From assembly GCF_900091555.1 (NCBI RefSeq), contig NZ_FMCX01000007.1, positions 124,001-188,000 on the forward strand: 64,000 nucleotides of DNA. The letters are read 5' to 3'. This document shows positions 1 to 8,191 of the stretch, in pieces. The notes below the pieces were generated by a model that was given only the letters and a program-made list of their open reading frames with translations, was not told the origin of the DNA and did no database searches. Position 1 is the first letter of the stretch. The number at the start of each line of letters is the position of its first letter. The DNA is from Micromonospora mirobrigensis. GTDB taxonomy: Bacteria > Actinomycetota > Actinomycetes > Mycobacteriales > Micromonosporaceae. A program made the translations under genes and the position numbers.

Positions 1-1
1 G

Positions 2-326
2 TACGCGGGGCCGGACCGGGCCTGGGCCGAGTGGGCGACCTGGCACCTGAGGGCGGCCGGCTACTCCGTCGAACTCGACGTGTGGGACTGGGCCGCGGGC
101 GACAACGCGACGTTGCGGATCAACGACGCGCTGGACCGCACCGCCCACCTACCTGCGTCGTCGGCGGATCCTCGGTGAGGACCATCCGGACACCTTGGGA
201 GCGGCCGAGAACCTCGTACGGGTGCTGCGCGCTCTCGGGAAGGCGGGCGAGGCGAAGCGCCTGGGGCTCTGGATCCAGCGGCACCGCCCCACCGCCGCCG
301 GCCCGCCGTCCGGTGACCTCGACTGA
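2..326 (+). pseudogene. Remnant of a TIR-domain/TPR-repeat protein with its middle deleted
   Basis: Two pieces of one protein type lie in different frames. From base 2 the frame reads YAGPDRAWAEWATWHLRAAG and continues to a stop at 176-178; this resembles the start of a TIR domain (the YAGPD segment and the VELDVWDWAAG segment). From about base 156 another frame reads RRRILGEDHPDTLGAAENL and ends at a stop at 324-326; GEDHPDTL is the hallmark of the TPR repeats of actinobacterial NB-ARC/TPR proteins, including those linked to FxSxx-COOH peptide systems. The rest of the TIR domain, the NTPase domain and nearly all TPRs are missing, and the join is out of frame, so this is a decayed internal-deletion derivative. 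The 5' end lies outside the window. Family identity is inferred from motifs only. Confidence 0.6.
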
Positions 327-346
327 CGGGCGCCACCAGGAACACG

Positions 347-379
347 AAAAAGGCCGGATCACGATGATCCAGCCTTTTT
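347..379 (-). terminator. Rho-independent terminator of the tRNA cluster
   Basis: An inverted repeat pairs 347-354 and 356-361 with 365-370 and 372-379, with one mismatch and a 3-nt loop. On the minus strand it ends in a run of five U, directly downstream of tRNA-Val, so it looks like the intrinsic terminator of the tRNA transcript. The A-run on the other arm means it could also stop transcription arriving from the left. Confidence 0.8.
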
Positions 380-382
380 CTC

Positions 383-457
383 TGGTGGGCGATACTGGGT
401 TTGAACCAGTGACCTCTTCCGTGTCAAGGAAGCGCGCTCCCACTGCGCCAATCGCCC
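383..457 (-). tRNA. tRNA-Val (anticodon GAC)
   Basis: On the minus strand the cloverleaf closes with acceptor GGGCGAT/ATCGCCC, anticodon loop TTGACAC (GAC, valine), and T-arm ACTGG-TTCAAAC-CCAGT. The 3' CCA is genome-encoded. It is the last of three tRNAs in a minus-strand cluster. Confidence 0.95.
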
Positions 458-469
458 TCGTCAACGCCG

Positions 470-540
470 AGGTGGAGACGGGATTTGAACCCGTGTAGAC
501 GGCTTTGCAGGCCGTTGCCTCGCCTCTCGGCCACTCCACC
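470..540 (-). tRNA. tRNA-Cys (anticodon GCA)
   Basis: Minus-strand cloverleaf with acceptor GGTGGAG/CTCCACC, anticodon loop CTGCAAA (GCA, cysteine) and T-arm ACGGG-TTCAAAT-CCCGT. The discriminator base is U73, as expected for cysteine tRNAs. CCA is not encoded. Confidence 0.95.
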
Positions 541-574
541 GAGGTTGCCCCCGTCATGCGTGGCGGCAGCTCCG

Positions 575-647
575 AGCGGACGACGGGATTCGAACCCGCG
601 ACCCTCACCTTGGCAAGGTGATGCGCTACCAGCTGCGCTACGTCCGC
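575..647 (-). tRNA. tRNA-Gly (anticodon GCC)
   Basis: Minus-strand cloverleaf with acceptor GCGGACG/CGTCCGC, anticodon loop TTGCCAA (GCC, glycine) and T-arm GCGGG-TTCGAAT-CCCGT. CCA is not encoded. It is the first gene of the Gly-Cys-Val cluster in transcription order. Confidence 0.95.
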
Positions 648-885
648 ACGCCCCCGGCGTTTCCCGGTGACGGATGAGAACTTTAGCCCAGCGCCGGAAG
701 CGATGCCAAATCGGGGTGCCTCCGGCGCGTCCCGCGGTCGGCCACCACTCCTAAAGCGTCCTAGGAGCCTGCGTCATGGGGGTGCTGCACCCGGTGCCGC
801 ACCCGCTGTCCGCTTTCGGCCCGGACGGCACGACAGGCACCTCAGTGACGGCTCGTGGTCGGTTGGATGGGTTACGGTGACCGGT

Positions 886-1488
886 GTGACGAGACGTGCC
901 GCCGAGATCCGCCTGGATGCCCTGCTGCGGACGGCCTGCGACGTGATCGTCGAACGGGGGCTGGCCAACACCCGGACGGCCGACGTGGCCGAGGCCGCCG
1001 GGGTGAGCCAGGCCCTGGTTTTCTACCACTTCGCCACCAAGGACCGGCTGCTCGCGCAGGCCTTCGCGTACGCGGCCGAGCAGGATCTCGCCCGGCTCGA
1101 CGCGGTGATCCGCTCGGCCGCCCCGCCGCTGGTCAAGCTGCGGCGGATCCTGCGCCTCTACGCCCCCGCCGGCCGGTCGACGTCCTGGTCGATGTGGATC
1201 GACGGGTGGTCGGAGTCGCTGCGTACCCCGGAGTTGGAGAAGGTCTCCCGTCGGCTCGACCTGCGGTGGCGCGAGGACCTGGCCGCGGTCATCTCCGACG
1301 GTGTCCGGGAGGGCACCTTCGAGTGCACCGACCCGGCCGGCGCCGCCTGGCGGATCAGCGCGGTGATGGACGGGCTGGCGGTGCAGCTCGCGGTCCACGA
1401 CCGGGTGATCTCCCGCCGCCAGCTCGCGTCCTGGATCCGCCTGGTGGCGGCCCGGGAGCTCGGCGTGGATCCGGCCGAGCTGGAGTGA
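886..1488 (+). CDS. TetR/AcrR-family transcriptional regulator
   Basis: A 200-residue repressor. Residues about 31-53 form the TetR helix-turn-helix (TADVAEAAGVSQALVFYHF, followed by KDRLL), and the rest is the helical ligand-binding and dimerisation half. The GTG at 886 was chosen because coding resemblance begins there; a GTG at 877 is possible. TACGGT at 873-878 lies seven bases before 886 and could be the -10 of a leaderless message. The gene faces the alkane hydroxylase gene with only 15 bp between stops. TetR-type regulators often control neighbouring alkB genes, and the palindrome at 2702-2726 is a plausible target, but that link is inference. Confidence 0.85.
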   Translation: MTRRAAEIRLDALLRTACDVIVERGLANTRTADVAEAAGVSQALVFYHFATKDRLLAQAFAYAAEQDLARLDAVIRSAAPPLVKLRRILRLYAPAGRSTSWSMWIDGWSESLRTPELEKVSRRLDLRWREDLAAVISDGVREGTFECTDPAGAAWRISAVMDGLAVQLAVHDRVISRRQLASWIRLVAARELGVDPAELE

Positions 1489-1503
1489 CCGCCCGGAGCG
1501 GGG

Positions 1504-2649
1504 TCACTCCCGCCGGGCGGTCCGGCGATGGACGTTGGCCAGGGTGACGTCACCGGCGTAGTGGGCGAGGACGCGGTGGTCCATGAGGCGGCGCCACAGC
1601 GGTGGGATCAGGGCGACCACGACCATGGTGGCGTAGCCGGCGGGCAGTTGCGGCGAGGCGTCGAAGCTGCGCAGGGTCTGGTAGCGGCGCAGCGGGTTGG
1701 CGTGGTGGTCGCTGTGCCGCTGGAGCTGGAAGAGGAAGACGTTGGTGACCGTCCGGTCGCTGTTCCAGCTGTGCCGCGGATCGACCTTCTCGTAGCGGCC
1801 GGCCGCGTTGCGCTGCCGGGCCAGGCCGTAGTGCTCCAGGTAGTTGACCACCTCCAGCAGGGAGAAGCCGAACACCGCTTGGAGCAGCAGGAACGGCAGC
1901 ACCCCGGGCCCGAACGCGACGACCAGCACGGCGAAGAGCAGCGCCGTCATCGCCCAGGCGTTGAGGACGTCGTTGCGGTGGGTCCACGGGCTGCGGCCGC
2001 GCAGCCGGAACCGGGCGGTCTCCAGCCGCCAGGCCGAGCGCAGGCTGCCGAGGACGGTACGCGGCCAGAACGCCCAGAAGCTCTCCCCCAGCCGGGAGCT
2101 GGCCGGGTCCTCCGGGGTGGCGACCCGGGTGTGGTGGCCGCGGTTGTGCTCGACGAAGAAGTGCCCGTAACCGGCGGGTGCCAGGGCGATCTTGGACAGC
2201 CAGCGCTCCAGGGTCTCCCGCTTGTGCCCCAGCTCGTGGGCGGTGTTGATGGCGATGCCGTTGACCACCCCGACGGTGGCGACCAGGCCGGCGCCGGCCG
2301 GCCAGGACAGCCCGCCCCGGGCCCAGACGGCGCAGCACAGCACCAGCGCGGCGTACTGGGCGGGGAGGTAGAGGTAGGTCAGCCAGCGGTAGTAGCCGTC
2401 GGCCGCCAGCCGGGGCACCGCCTCGTCGGGCGGGTTGTGCCGGTCGTCGCCGATCAGGAGGTCGACCAGCGGGATCAGGCCGAAGACCACGCCGGGGGTG
2501 AGCCACCACGCCCAGGCGGCGCCGGTGCCGTGCCAGACCCACCAGCCCAGGAACGGCAGGGCGGGGACCAGCAGGGCCAGTGGCCAGAGGGGTTTGCGGG
2601 GGTCCCGCCAGGCGGCGGGCGGGCGGATCGGGTGCGCGTCGGTGGCCAT
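1504..2649 (-). CDS. alkB: Alkane 1-monooxygenase (AlkB-type membrane di-iron hydroxylase)
   Basis: An integral-membrane non-haem di-iron enzyme of 381 residues that oxidises the terminal carbon of medium-chain n-alkanes to alcohols, using electrons from rubredoxin or ferredoxin. The histidine clusters of the family are present: HELGH (about 138-142), EHNRGHH (167-173) and QRHSDHH (310-316), plus the AlkB box NYLEHYGL (269-276). Several hydrophobic segments lie between residues 20 and 265. No rubredoxin or rubredoxin reductase gene is adjacent, so the electron donor must be encoded elsewhere. A clean TTTACAA/TTGTAAA palindrome about 55 bp upstream of the start suggests repressor control, probably by the neighbouring TetR-family protein. 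A related fatty-acid or xylene hydroxylase role cannot be ruled out. Confidence 0.92.
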   Translation of the reverse strand: MATDAHPIRPPAAWRDPRKPLWPLALLVPALPFLGWWVWHGTGAAWAWWLTPGVVFGLIPLVDLLIGDDRHNPPDEAVPRLAADGYYRWLTYLYLPAQYAALVLCCAVWARGGLSWPAGAGLVATVGVVNGIAINTAHELGHKRETLERWLSKIALAPAGYGHFFVEHNRGHHTRVATPEDPASSRLGESFWAFWPRTVLGSLRSAWRLETARFRLRGRSPWTHRNDVLNAWAMTALLFAVLVVAFGPGVLPFLLLQAVFGFSLLEVVNYLEHYGLARQRNAAGRYEKVDPRHSWNSDRTVTNVFLFQLQRHSDHHANPLRRYQTLRSFDASPQLPAGYATMVVVALIPPLWRRLMDHRVLAHYAGDVTLANVHRRTARRE

Positions 2650-2701
2650 GGGAAGCCTCCTGTCCGGGGTCCTGCGTCGATGCTGGCAGCGACCCCGGCG
2701 T

Positions 2702-2726
2702 TTTACAAGAGGGCATTTTTTGTAAA
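2702..2726. promoter_or_regulatory. Palindromic operator upstream of alkB
   Basis: TTTACAA at 2702-2708 and TTGTAAA at 2720-2726 form a perfect inverted repeat with an 11-bp centre, in an AT-rich island in otherwise about 73% GC DNA. It lies 53 bp upstream of the alkB start and probably overlaps its promoter. Size and symmetry fit a TetR-type operator; the regulator is inferred to be the gene at 886-1488. Confidence 0.65.
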
Positions 2727-2733
2727 GTGTCGA

Positions 2734-3624
2734 TCAGTGCCGGGCTGGCCGCCACCGACGACCCCGGCCCGCTGCGGCCGGCGCCACCCGCTCCCAGCCC
2801 CGCCCCGCCGGCGCGGCGTCGGCCTCCTCGTCCCCGGTGGTACGCACCAGGGAGCGCAGCCGCAGCAGCAGGCCCACCCCGAGGAAGAGCAGCAGCCCGC
2901 CCAGCAGGAACGCCGCCTGGACGACGCCGAACCCTCCCGCCCGGGAGACCGGACGGCCCGCGTCGCCCCCGGCGGGAGGCGGCTCGGCGGCCGGCACCTG
3001 CGCCGGCGTGCTCTCCTCCTCGACCGGCTCCTCGGTCGGCACGGTCCGCGCCGTCGGCTCGACCGTCGGCACCCCCTCCGCCGTCGGCTCGACCGTCGGC
3101 TCGGCGGTGGGCGCGGACCCGCCGAGCACCGACCGGGTGGCGGTCTGCCGGGCCAGCAGGCGCAGCTGCTCGTCGTACGCCTCGGCGGCCAGCGTCACCC
3201 GGCCCTGCGCGACGTCCCCGGCGAACGCCACCCGGTAGCGGGCCGTCACCGTGCGGTCCGGGCAGAGCGTGCCCGGGTCGAGCTGCCGGTCGGTCAACCG
3301 GGCGACGTCACCGTCGGCCCGGACGTCCAGCGGGAACGAGCCGCTGTCCTCCACCCGGTCCACCCGCACCTGGTCCAGTCGCAACCCCCGCACGCTGAGC
3401 ACCAGCGACCAGCGCACCTTCAGGCAGCCGCCCCCGTCGGTGCGGGAGACCACCGCCGAGACGGTCCGCACCCCGTCCCCCGCGGCGAACTCGTCCGGCA
3501 GCCCGCTCAGCTCGGTGGCGAAGCCGGGCGCCGCCTGCGCGGGCGGCGCCACGACCGCCCCCGCCGACAGCACCCCGGCCAGCACCAGCCCGACCCGAAG
3601 CGCGCACCGCCACACCCTCACCAC
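2734..3624 (-). CDS. Secreted, C-terminally membrane-anchored protein with a Pro/Thr/Glu linker
   Basis: A 296-residue exported protein of unknown function. A signal peptide ending near AQAAPG is followed by an all-beta-looking extracellular part of about 150 residues with two isolated cysteines (GGCLKV and TLCPDR). Then comes a low-complexity linker with repeated PT-EPT units (PTAEPTVEPTAE, VPTVEPTAR, VPTEEP), one transmembrane helix (AAFLLGGLLLFLGVGLLL) and a basic cytoplasmic tail. The GTG at 3624 is preceded by GGGAGG seven bases away, which decides the start. The layout is that of a cell-wall-spanning surface protein. It is divergent from the methyltransferase gene at 3804. Confidence 0.75.
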   Translation of the reverse strand: MVRVWRCALRVGLVLAGVLSAGAVVAPPAQAAPGFATELSGLPDEFAAGDGVRTVSAVVSRTDGGGCLKVRWSLVLSVRGLRLDQVRVDRVEDSGSFPLDVRADGDVARLTDRQLDPGTLCPDRTVTARYRVAFAGDVAQGRVTLAAEAYDEQLRLLARQTATRSVLGGSAPTAEPTVEPTAEGVPTVEPTARTVPTEEPVEEESTPAQVPAAEPPPAGGDAGRPVSRAGGFGVVQAAFLLGGLLLFLGVGLLLRLRSLVRTTGDEEADAAPAGRGWERVAPAAAGRGRRWRPARH

Positions 3625-3803
3625 CGCCTGCCCTCCCGTCGGTCGCGTCCCTCCCCCAGACGCTACGAGCGGCGGGGACCGGCCGGTAGACGGGCGTGTT
3701 CGCACCCAGCCGCAACCGCAGGCGGTGATCTCACCGACGGTGGTGAACCGGTCACCGTCGACCCGCGACACGCCCGGGATCACGGCCCGGGGACAATCAC
3801 CGG

Positions 3804-4475
3804 GTGTCCGACATCTCCGCGGCCTTCGTCCGGCTGCACGCACGGCTGGGCCCGGTCGCCTTCGTCCCCGAGGTCCGCCTGCACCAGGCCGACGAGCCGA
3901 TCGGGCTCTGGGAGCTGACCGAGGGCGAATTCCACAGCGCCCAGCCGCCGCCGTTCTGGGCGTTCGCCTGGGCCGGCGGGCAGGCCCTGGCCCGCTATGT
4001 CACCGACCACCCGGAGGTGGTCGCCGGCCGCCGGGTGCTCGACCTGGCCTCCGGCTCCGGCCTGGTCGCCATCGCCGCCGCCCGCGCCGGCGCGGCGGCC
4101 GTCCGCGCCGTCGAGATCGACGAGCGGGCCGTCGCCGCCGTCGCCCTCAACGCCGAGGCCAACGGGGTACGCGTCGACGCCGAGCTGGCCGATATCCTCG
4201 ACGGCGACGCCGGTGACGCCGATGTGGTGCTGGTCGGCGACGCCTTCTACAGCGAGGCGATGGCGAAGCGGATGCTGCGCTTCCTGCTCCGGGCGGCCCG
4301 CACCGGCGGCGCCCGGGTGCTGGTCGGCGACCCGGACCGGGCCTTCCTGCCCCGCGACCGGTTCCGCGAGCTGGCCGGGTACGACGTGCCCGTGCCGGAG
4401 GCGCTGGAGAGCGTACGGGTGAAGCACACCACCGTCTGGGAGCTGAACCCTGGCCTGCCGGGAGCCGCCCGCTAG
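3804..4475 (+). CDS. Class I SAM-dependent methyltransferase, ETFB-lysine/PrmA-like
   Basis: A 223-residue methyltransferase. The SAM-binding glycine motif is VLDLASGSGLVAIAAA, followed by the acidic EIDERA after strand 2. The N-terminal segment FWAFAWAGGQALARYV and the later VLVGDAFYS resemble METTL20-type lysine methyltransferases that modify electron-transfer flavoprotein beta or ribosomal protein L11. It starts at GTG 3804 and is followed by the P450 gene after 9 bp in the same direction, so the two are probably co-transcribed. The actual substrate cannot be read from the sequence. Confidence 0.8.
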   Translation: MSDISAAFVRLHARLGPVAFVPEVRLHQADEPIGLWELTEGEFHSAQPPPFWAFAWAGGQALARYVTDHPEVVAGRRVLDLASGSGLVAIAAARAGAAAVRAVEIDERAVAAVALNAEANGVRVDAELADILDGDAGDADVVLVGDAFYSEAMAKRMLRFLLRAARTGGARVLVGDPDRAFLPRDRFRELAGYDVPVPEALESVRVKHTTVWELNPGLPGAAR

Positions 4476-4484
4476 CGTGTCGCC

Positions 4485-5708
4485 GTGCTGTTCCGGGGGT
4501 GGGGCGAGACCGTCGACGATGCGTGGCCGGACGTGGCGACGCTGCCCGACCCGGCCGGCGTACCCCAGCTGGTGGTGACCCGGCACGCGCTGGTCCGCAG
4601 GGTGCTGGCCGACCCGGTGACGTTCCGTCCGGACAACGCCCTGGACGCGGTGACCCCGATGCCGGTGGCGGCGCTGCGGGTGCTCGCCGGGCACCGGTTC
4701 CGGCTGCCACCGACGCTGGCCAACAACTCGGGCGCCAGTCATCCGGAGATCCGCGGCATCGTCGCCGAGGCCCTGCACCCACAGCGGGTCGCCGCGCAAC
4801 GCCCCTGGCTGACCGACCTGGTCCGGCGGCGGGTCACCCGGCTGGCCGCCGCGCTGGCCGCCGGTGACCCGGTCGACCTGTACGCGGACCTCGCCGCCGA
4901 CCTGCCGCTGCTGGTCCTGGCCCGCCTGGTGGAGCTGCCCGACGCGCCGGTCGGCGCGGTCAAGGACTTCGCCCGGGCGGCGCTGGAGCTGTTCTGGGCT
5001 CCGCTGCACGCCGAGCGGCAGGTGGCCCTGGCCGGCGAGGTCGGCCGGTTCCACACCGTGCTGCGCGACTTCGCCGCCACCGGGGGTGGCCTGGCCGCCC
5101 GGCTGCGCTCCGCCGGGCACTCCCCCGACGTGGTGGTCGGCGCGCTGTTCTTCCTGCTGGTCGCCGGGCAGGAGACCACCTCGCAGTTCCTCACCCTGCT
5201 GCTGCACCGGCTCACCGGCGAGCCGGCCGTCCGGGCCGGACTGCGCGACGGCAGCGTGGACGTCGCCGACGTGGTCGAGGAGGGGCTGCGGCTGGAACCG
5301 CCGATCGTCACCTGGCGGCGGGTGGCGGCCGTGGACACCGAACTCGCCGGCGTGTCGGTGCCGGCCGGCCGGAGCCTGGTGCTCTGGCTGGCCCGGGCCG
5401 GCCGGGACGCGACCGTCGTCGAGGCGCCCGCCGACTTCCGCCCCGGGCAGCGCGGCTCCCGCCGGCACCTGGCCTTCGGCGCCGGCGCGCACCGCTGCGT
5501 CGGCGACCAGCTGGCCCGGCTGGAGGCGGCCGTGGTGGTCACCGAGGCGGCGCCGCTGCTGGACGACGTGACCGTGCTCCGCGCCCCCTGGTGCCCGGAC
5601 AACCTGACCTTCCGGATGCCGGACGCCTTCGTCGTCCGCCGCACCGGCGCCGTTCCGCCGGCCGACACCGGGGTCGGGTCCGAGCAGGTCGGCGCCGCCG
5701 CGACCTGA
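4485..5708 (+). CDS. Cytochrome P450
   Basis: A 407-residue soluble bacterial-type P450 mono-oxygenase. The haem loop is FGAGAHRCVG with the thiolate Cys at about 338. The oxygen-activating I helix is AGQETTS (227-233), and the K-helix ExxR is EGLR (266-269). The tail after about residue 390 is short and variable. It starts at GTG 4485, close behind the methyltransferase gene, and no ferredoxin gene is nearby. Substrate is unknown. A lone P450 with a methyltransferase is not enough to call a biosynthetic cluster. Confidence 0.92.
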   Translation: MLFRGWGETVDDAWPDVATLPDPAGVPQLVVTRHALVRRVLADPVTFRPDNALDAVTPMPVAALRVLAGHRFRLPPTLANNSGASHPEIRGIVAEALHPQRVAAQRPWLTDLVRRRVTRLAAALAAGDPVDLYADLAADLPLLVLARLVELPDAPVGAVKDFARAALELFWAPLHAERQVALAGEVGRFHTVLRDFAATGGGLAARLRSAGHSPDVVVGALFFLLVAGQETTSQFLTLLLHRLTGEPAVRAGLRDGSVDVADVVEEGLRLEPPIVTWRRVAAVDTELAGVSVPAGRSLVLWLARAGRDATVVEAPADFRPGQRGSRRHLAFGAGAHRCVGDQLARLEAAVVVTEAAPLLDDVTVLRAPWCPDNLTFRMPDAFVVRRTGAVPPADTGVGSEQVGAAAT

Positions 5709-5719
5709 CGAAGGTCAGG
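5704..5719. promoter_or_regulatory. Palindrome upstream of the ABC exporter operon, candidate response-regulator site
   Basis: CCTGAC-GAAG-GTCAGG is a 16-bp inverted repeat spanning the P450 stop codon, about 66 bp before the ABC transporter start. Its core GACGAAGGTCAG recurs at 9815-9826, upstream of the histidine-kinase gene. A shared site at both promoters would fit binding by the response regulator encoded at 7535-8191. This is inference. Confidence 0.4.
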
Positions 5720-5777
5720 GTCGGTCGGACCCTTTCGACAGCCGCGCGACCGGCCCGCCCGACCATAGCGTCGACGC

Positions 5778-6695
5778 ATGATCACACTTCGTGGGTTGAC
5801 CAAACGGTTCGGGCCGGTGACCGCGGTCGACGACCTGACCGTCGACATCGCACCCGGCCGGGTCACCGGTTTCCTCGGCCCGAACGGCGCCGGCAAGTCC
5901 ACCACCATGCGGATGGTCCTCGGCCTGGACGCCCCGACCGCCGGCCGGGCGCTGGTCGCCGGTCGCCCGTACCGGGAGCTGCGCCGACCGCTGCACGAGG
6001 TGGGGGCACTGCTCGACGCCCGCGCCGTCCACCCGGCCCGGTCGGGGCGGGCGCACCTGCTGGCTCTGGCCCGCAGCAACGGGATCCCCGGCCGCCGGGT
6101 CGACGAGGTGCTCGCCCTCGCCGGCCTGGACGACCGGGCCGCCGCCAAGCCCGGCCGGGCGCTCTCCCTCGGCATGGCGCAGCGGCTCGGCATCGCCGGT
6201 GCGCTGCTCGGCGACCCGCCGGTGCTGATGTTCGACGAGCCGGTCAACGGGCTGGACCCGGACGGGGTGCGCTGGATCCGCGAGCTGACCGGCCGGCTGG
6301 CCGCCGAGGGGCGGACCGTGCTGGTCTCCAGCCACCTGATGAGCGAGATGGAGCAGACCGCCGGGCACCTGGTGGTGATCGGGCGGGGCCGGCTGATCGC
6401 CGACGCACCGGTCGGCGAGCTGCTGGCCACCGGCGGATCGGTACGCGTGCGCGGGCCGCAGCCCGAGGGCCTGTCCCGCCTGGCGGCCCGGCTGACCGCC
6501 GAGGGGGCCGCGGTCGACGGGGACGGGGCAGGCGGGTTCACCGTCACCGGCGTCACCGCCGGACGGGTCGGTGACCTGGCGTACGAGCTGGGGGTGGTGC
6601 TGCACGAACTGACCCCGGTGACCGCCACCCTGGAACAGGCCTTCATGGAGCTGACCGCCGACGCGGTCGAGTACGCCTCGGGCGTGGCCCGGTGA
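5778..6695 (+). CDS. ABC transporter ATP-binding protein (exporter type)
   Basis: A 305-residue nucleotide-binding subunit. It has Walker A (GPNGAGKSTT), a signature that is slightly off consensus (ALSLGMAQRLGIA), Walker B (VLMFDEPVNGLDPDG) and the switch His in SSHLMSEME. A C-terminal domain of about 90 residues follows. This is the DrrA/CcmA-like class that works with a separate permease, here the next gene, whose start overlaps this stop by four bases. TAGCGT at 5766-5771 lies six bases before the ATG, so the message may be leaderless. The convergent two-component system at 7535-9777 probably regulates the pair. Substrate unknown; peptides or antibiotics are common for this class. Confidence 0.92.
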   Translation: MITLRGLTKRFGPVTAVDDLTVDIAPGRVTGFLGPNGAGKSTTMRMVLGLDAPTAGRALVAGRPYRELRRPLHEVGALLDARAVHPARSGRAHLLALARSNGIPGRRVDEVLALAGLDDRAAAKPGRALSLGMAQRLGIAGALLGDPPVLMFDEPVNGLDPDGVRWIRELTGRLAAEGRTVLVSSHLMSEMEQTAGHLVVIGRGRLIADAPVGELLATGGSVRVRGPQPEGLSRLAARLTAEGAAVDGDGAGGFTVTGVTAGRVGDLAYELGVVLHELTPVTATLEQAFMELTADAVEYASGVAR

Positions 6696-7507
6696 GCGCC
6701 GCCGTCCGCACCGTCGCGGCCCCTGCCGTCGCAGCCCGGCGGGGCGAGGCGCTCGCCGGCGCCGTCGCGGCGGAGTGGACCCGACTGGTGTCGATCCGGA
6801 CGACCTGGTGGACGCTGCTGGCCGGGGTGCTGCTGATGGCGGCGACCTCCGCCCAGCTCGCCATCTACGCGCAGAACTCCAACACCAGCGCCGACCCGAC
6901 CGACGACCGGGGCATCGTCACCGCCGGCAGCGTGGCGATCGACGCGCTGGACCTCACCCAGTACGCCGTGCTCGCCCTCGGCCTGCTCGCCATCACCACC
7001 GAGTTCACCTCCGGCACCATCCGCTCCACCCTGACCGCCACCCCGTCCCGGGGCACCGTGCTGGCGGCCAAGGCGGTGGTCACCGGGGCGGTCACCTTCG
7101 CCTACGGCCTGCTGCTCGGCCTGATCGGGGTGGCCGTCGCCGTCCCGGTGCTCGGCCCGTGGGGCCGTACGCCGGTGGCCGCCACGGTGGGCGACGTGCT
7201 GGCCGTGGCGGCGTACCTGGCCCTGGTCGGGGTGCTGGCCCTCGGGCTGGGCGCCGTGCTGCGCAGCGCGGTGCTCACCCTGATCGTGCTGCTGGCCGTG
7301 CTGATGATCGTCCCGCTGTCGTTGCAGGAACCCGACATCACCGTGCTGACCCGGATCGCCGACGGGTTCCCCGGGGTGGCCGGCCGGCACTTCATGACCG
7401 GCGACGGTGACCCGTACCCGGCGGTGGTGGGGCTGCTGGTGCTGGCCGGCTGGGCCGCCGCCGCGCTGGCCGCCGGCCGGTGGGCGCTGCGCCGGCGGGA
7501 CGCCTGA
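6692..7507 (+). CDS. ABC transporter permease (ABC-2 type)
   Basis: A 271-residue membrane subunit with about six hydrophobic helices, among them WWTLLAGVLLMAATSAQLAI, a helix near residue 90, GLLLGLIGVAVAVPVL, AYLALVGVLALGLGAVL and VLTLIVLLAVLMIVPLSL. The segment TEFTSGTIRSTLTATPSRG, with its glutamate, is typical of bacteriocin- or drug-type ABC-2 permeases. It starts at GTG 6692, overlapping the ATPase stop, which implies translational coupling. The pair is expected to form a 2+2 exporter. Confidence 0.88.
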   Translation: MSAAVRTVAAPAVAARRGEALAGAVAAEWTRLVSIRTTWWTLLAGVLLMAATSAQLAIYAQNSNTSADPTDDRGIVTAGSVAIDALDLTQYAVLALGLLAITTEFTSGTIRSTLTATPSRGTVLAAKAVVTGAVTFAYGLLLGLIGVAVAVPVLGPWGRTPVAATVGDVLAVAAYLALVGVLALGLGAVLRSAVLTLIVLLAVLMIVPLSLQEPDITVLTRIADGFPGVAGRHFMTGDGDPYPAVVGLLVLAGWAAAALAAGRWALRRRDA

Positions 7508-7534
7508 CGTTGTGCGGGAGGCGGGGCCGGCCGG

Positions 7535-8191
7535 TCAGCCGGTCAGCCCCGCCTCGTACGCCAGGATCGCCGCCTTCACCCGGTTGCGCACCTCCAGCCG
7601 GGTGAAGATGCTGGTCAGATACCCCTTCACGGTGCCCTCGGTGAGGAAGAGCCGGCGGGCGATCTCGGCGTTGGACAGGCCGGCACCGACCAGCCCGAGC
7701 ACCTCCCGCTCCCGCTCGGTCAGCCCGGCCGTCCGGTCCCGGGCGACCGGCACCCGGGCGATCCGCTCGCCGGTCAACTCGATCACCCGCCGCGCCACCC
7801 GGGGCGACAGGTACGCGCCACCGCCGGCCACCGCCCGCACCCCGGCGATCAGCTCCCGCGGATCGCCCGACTTCAGCAGGAAGCCAGCGGCTCCCGCGCC
7901 CAACGCCCGCACCACGTACTCGTCCTCGCCGAACGTGGTCAGCAGGACGGTGGCCGTGCCGGGCAGCAGCCGGCGCAGCTCCGCGGCGGCGGCCAGCCCG
8001 TCCAGCCGGGGCATCCGGATGTCCAGCAGCGCGACGTCCGGCCGGTGCGCCCGGGCCAGCTCGACGGCCTGCCCGCCGTCACCGGCCTCGGCGACCACCT
8101 CGATCCCCGGGTCGGTGGCGAGGATCGCCCGCACTCCGGCACGGACCAGCGCCTCGTCGTCGGCCAGCAGCACCCGGATCGTGTCGCTCAT
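7535..8191 (-). CDS. NarL/LuxR-family response regulator
   Basis: A 218-residue DNA-binding response regulator. The receiver domain (about 1-120) has the acidic pocket LLADDEA, the phospho-acceptor Asp in VALLDIRMPRLDG, and the Lys in FLLKSGDP. The LuxR-type helix-turn-helix (about 150-215) reads LTEREREVLGLVGAGLSNAE and continues through TEGTVKGYLTSIFTRL. The ATG overlaps the stop of the upstream sensor-kinase gene by four bases, so the two are translationally coupled. The convergent ABC exporter is the likely target. Confidence 0.95.
   Translation of the reverse strand: MSDTIRVLLADDEALVRAGVRAILATDPGIEVVAEAGDGGQAVELARAHRPDVALLDIRMPRLDGLAAAAELRRLLPGTATVLLTTFGEDEYVVRALGAGAAGFLLKSGDPRELIAGVRAVAGGGAYLSPRVARRVIELTGERIARVPVARDRTAGLTEREREVLGLVGAGLSNAEIARRLFLTEGTVKGYLTSIFTRLEVRNRVKAAILAYEAGLTG

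Noticed and set aside
383-647. An integrated mobile element at the tRNA cluster
   Set aside because: No integrase, no partial tRNA duplicate and no att-like direct repeat is visible to the right of the cluster within the window.
3006-3120. A possible CRISPR-like or tandem repeat
   Set aside because: The repeats are short in-frame PT-EPT codon repeats in the linker of a surface protein; there are no spacers.
3804-5708. A secondary-metabolite cluster suggested by a methyltransferase next to a P450
   Set aside because: No core synthase, carrier protein or peptide precursor is nearby, and the methyltransferase looks like a protein-lysine type.
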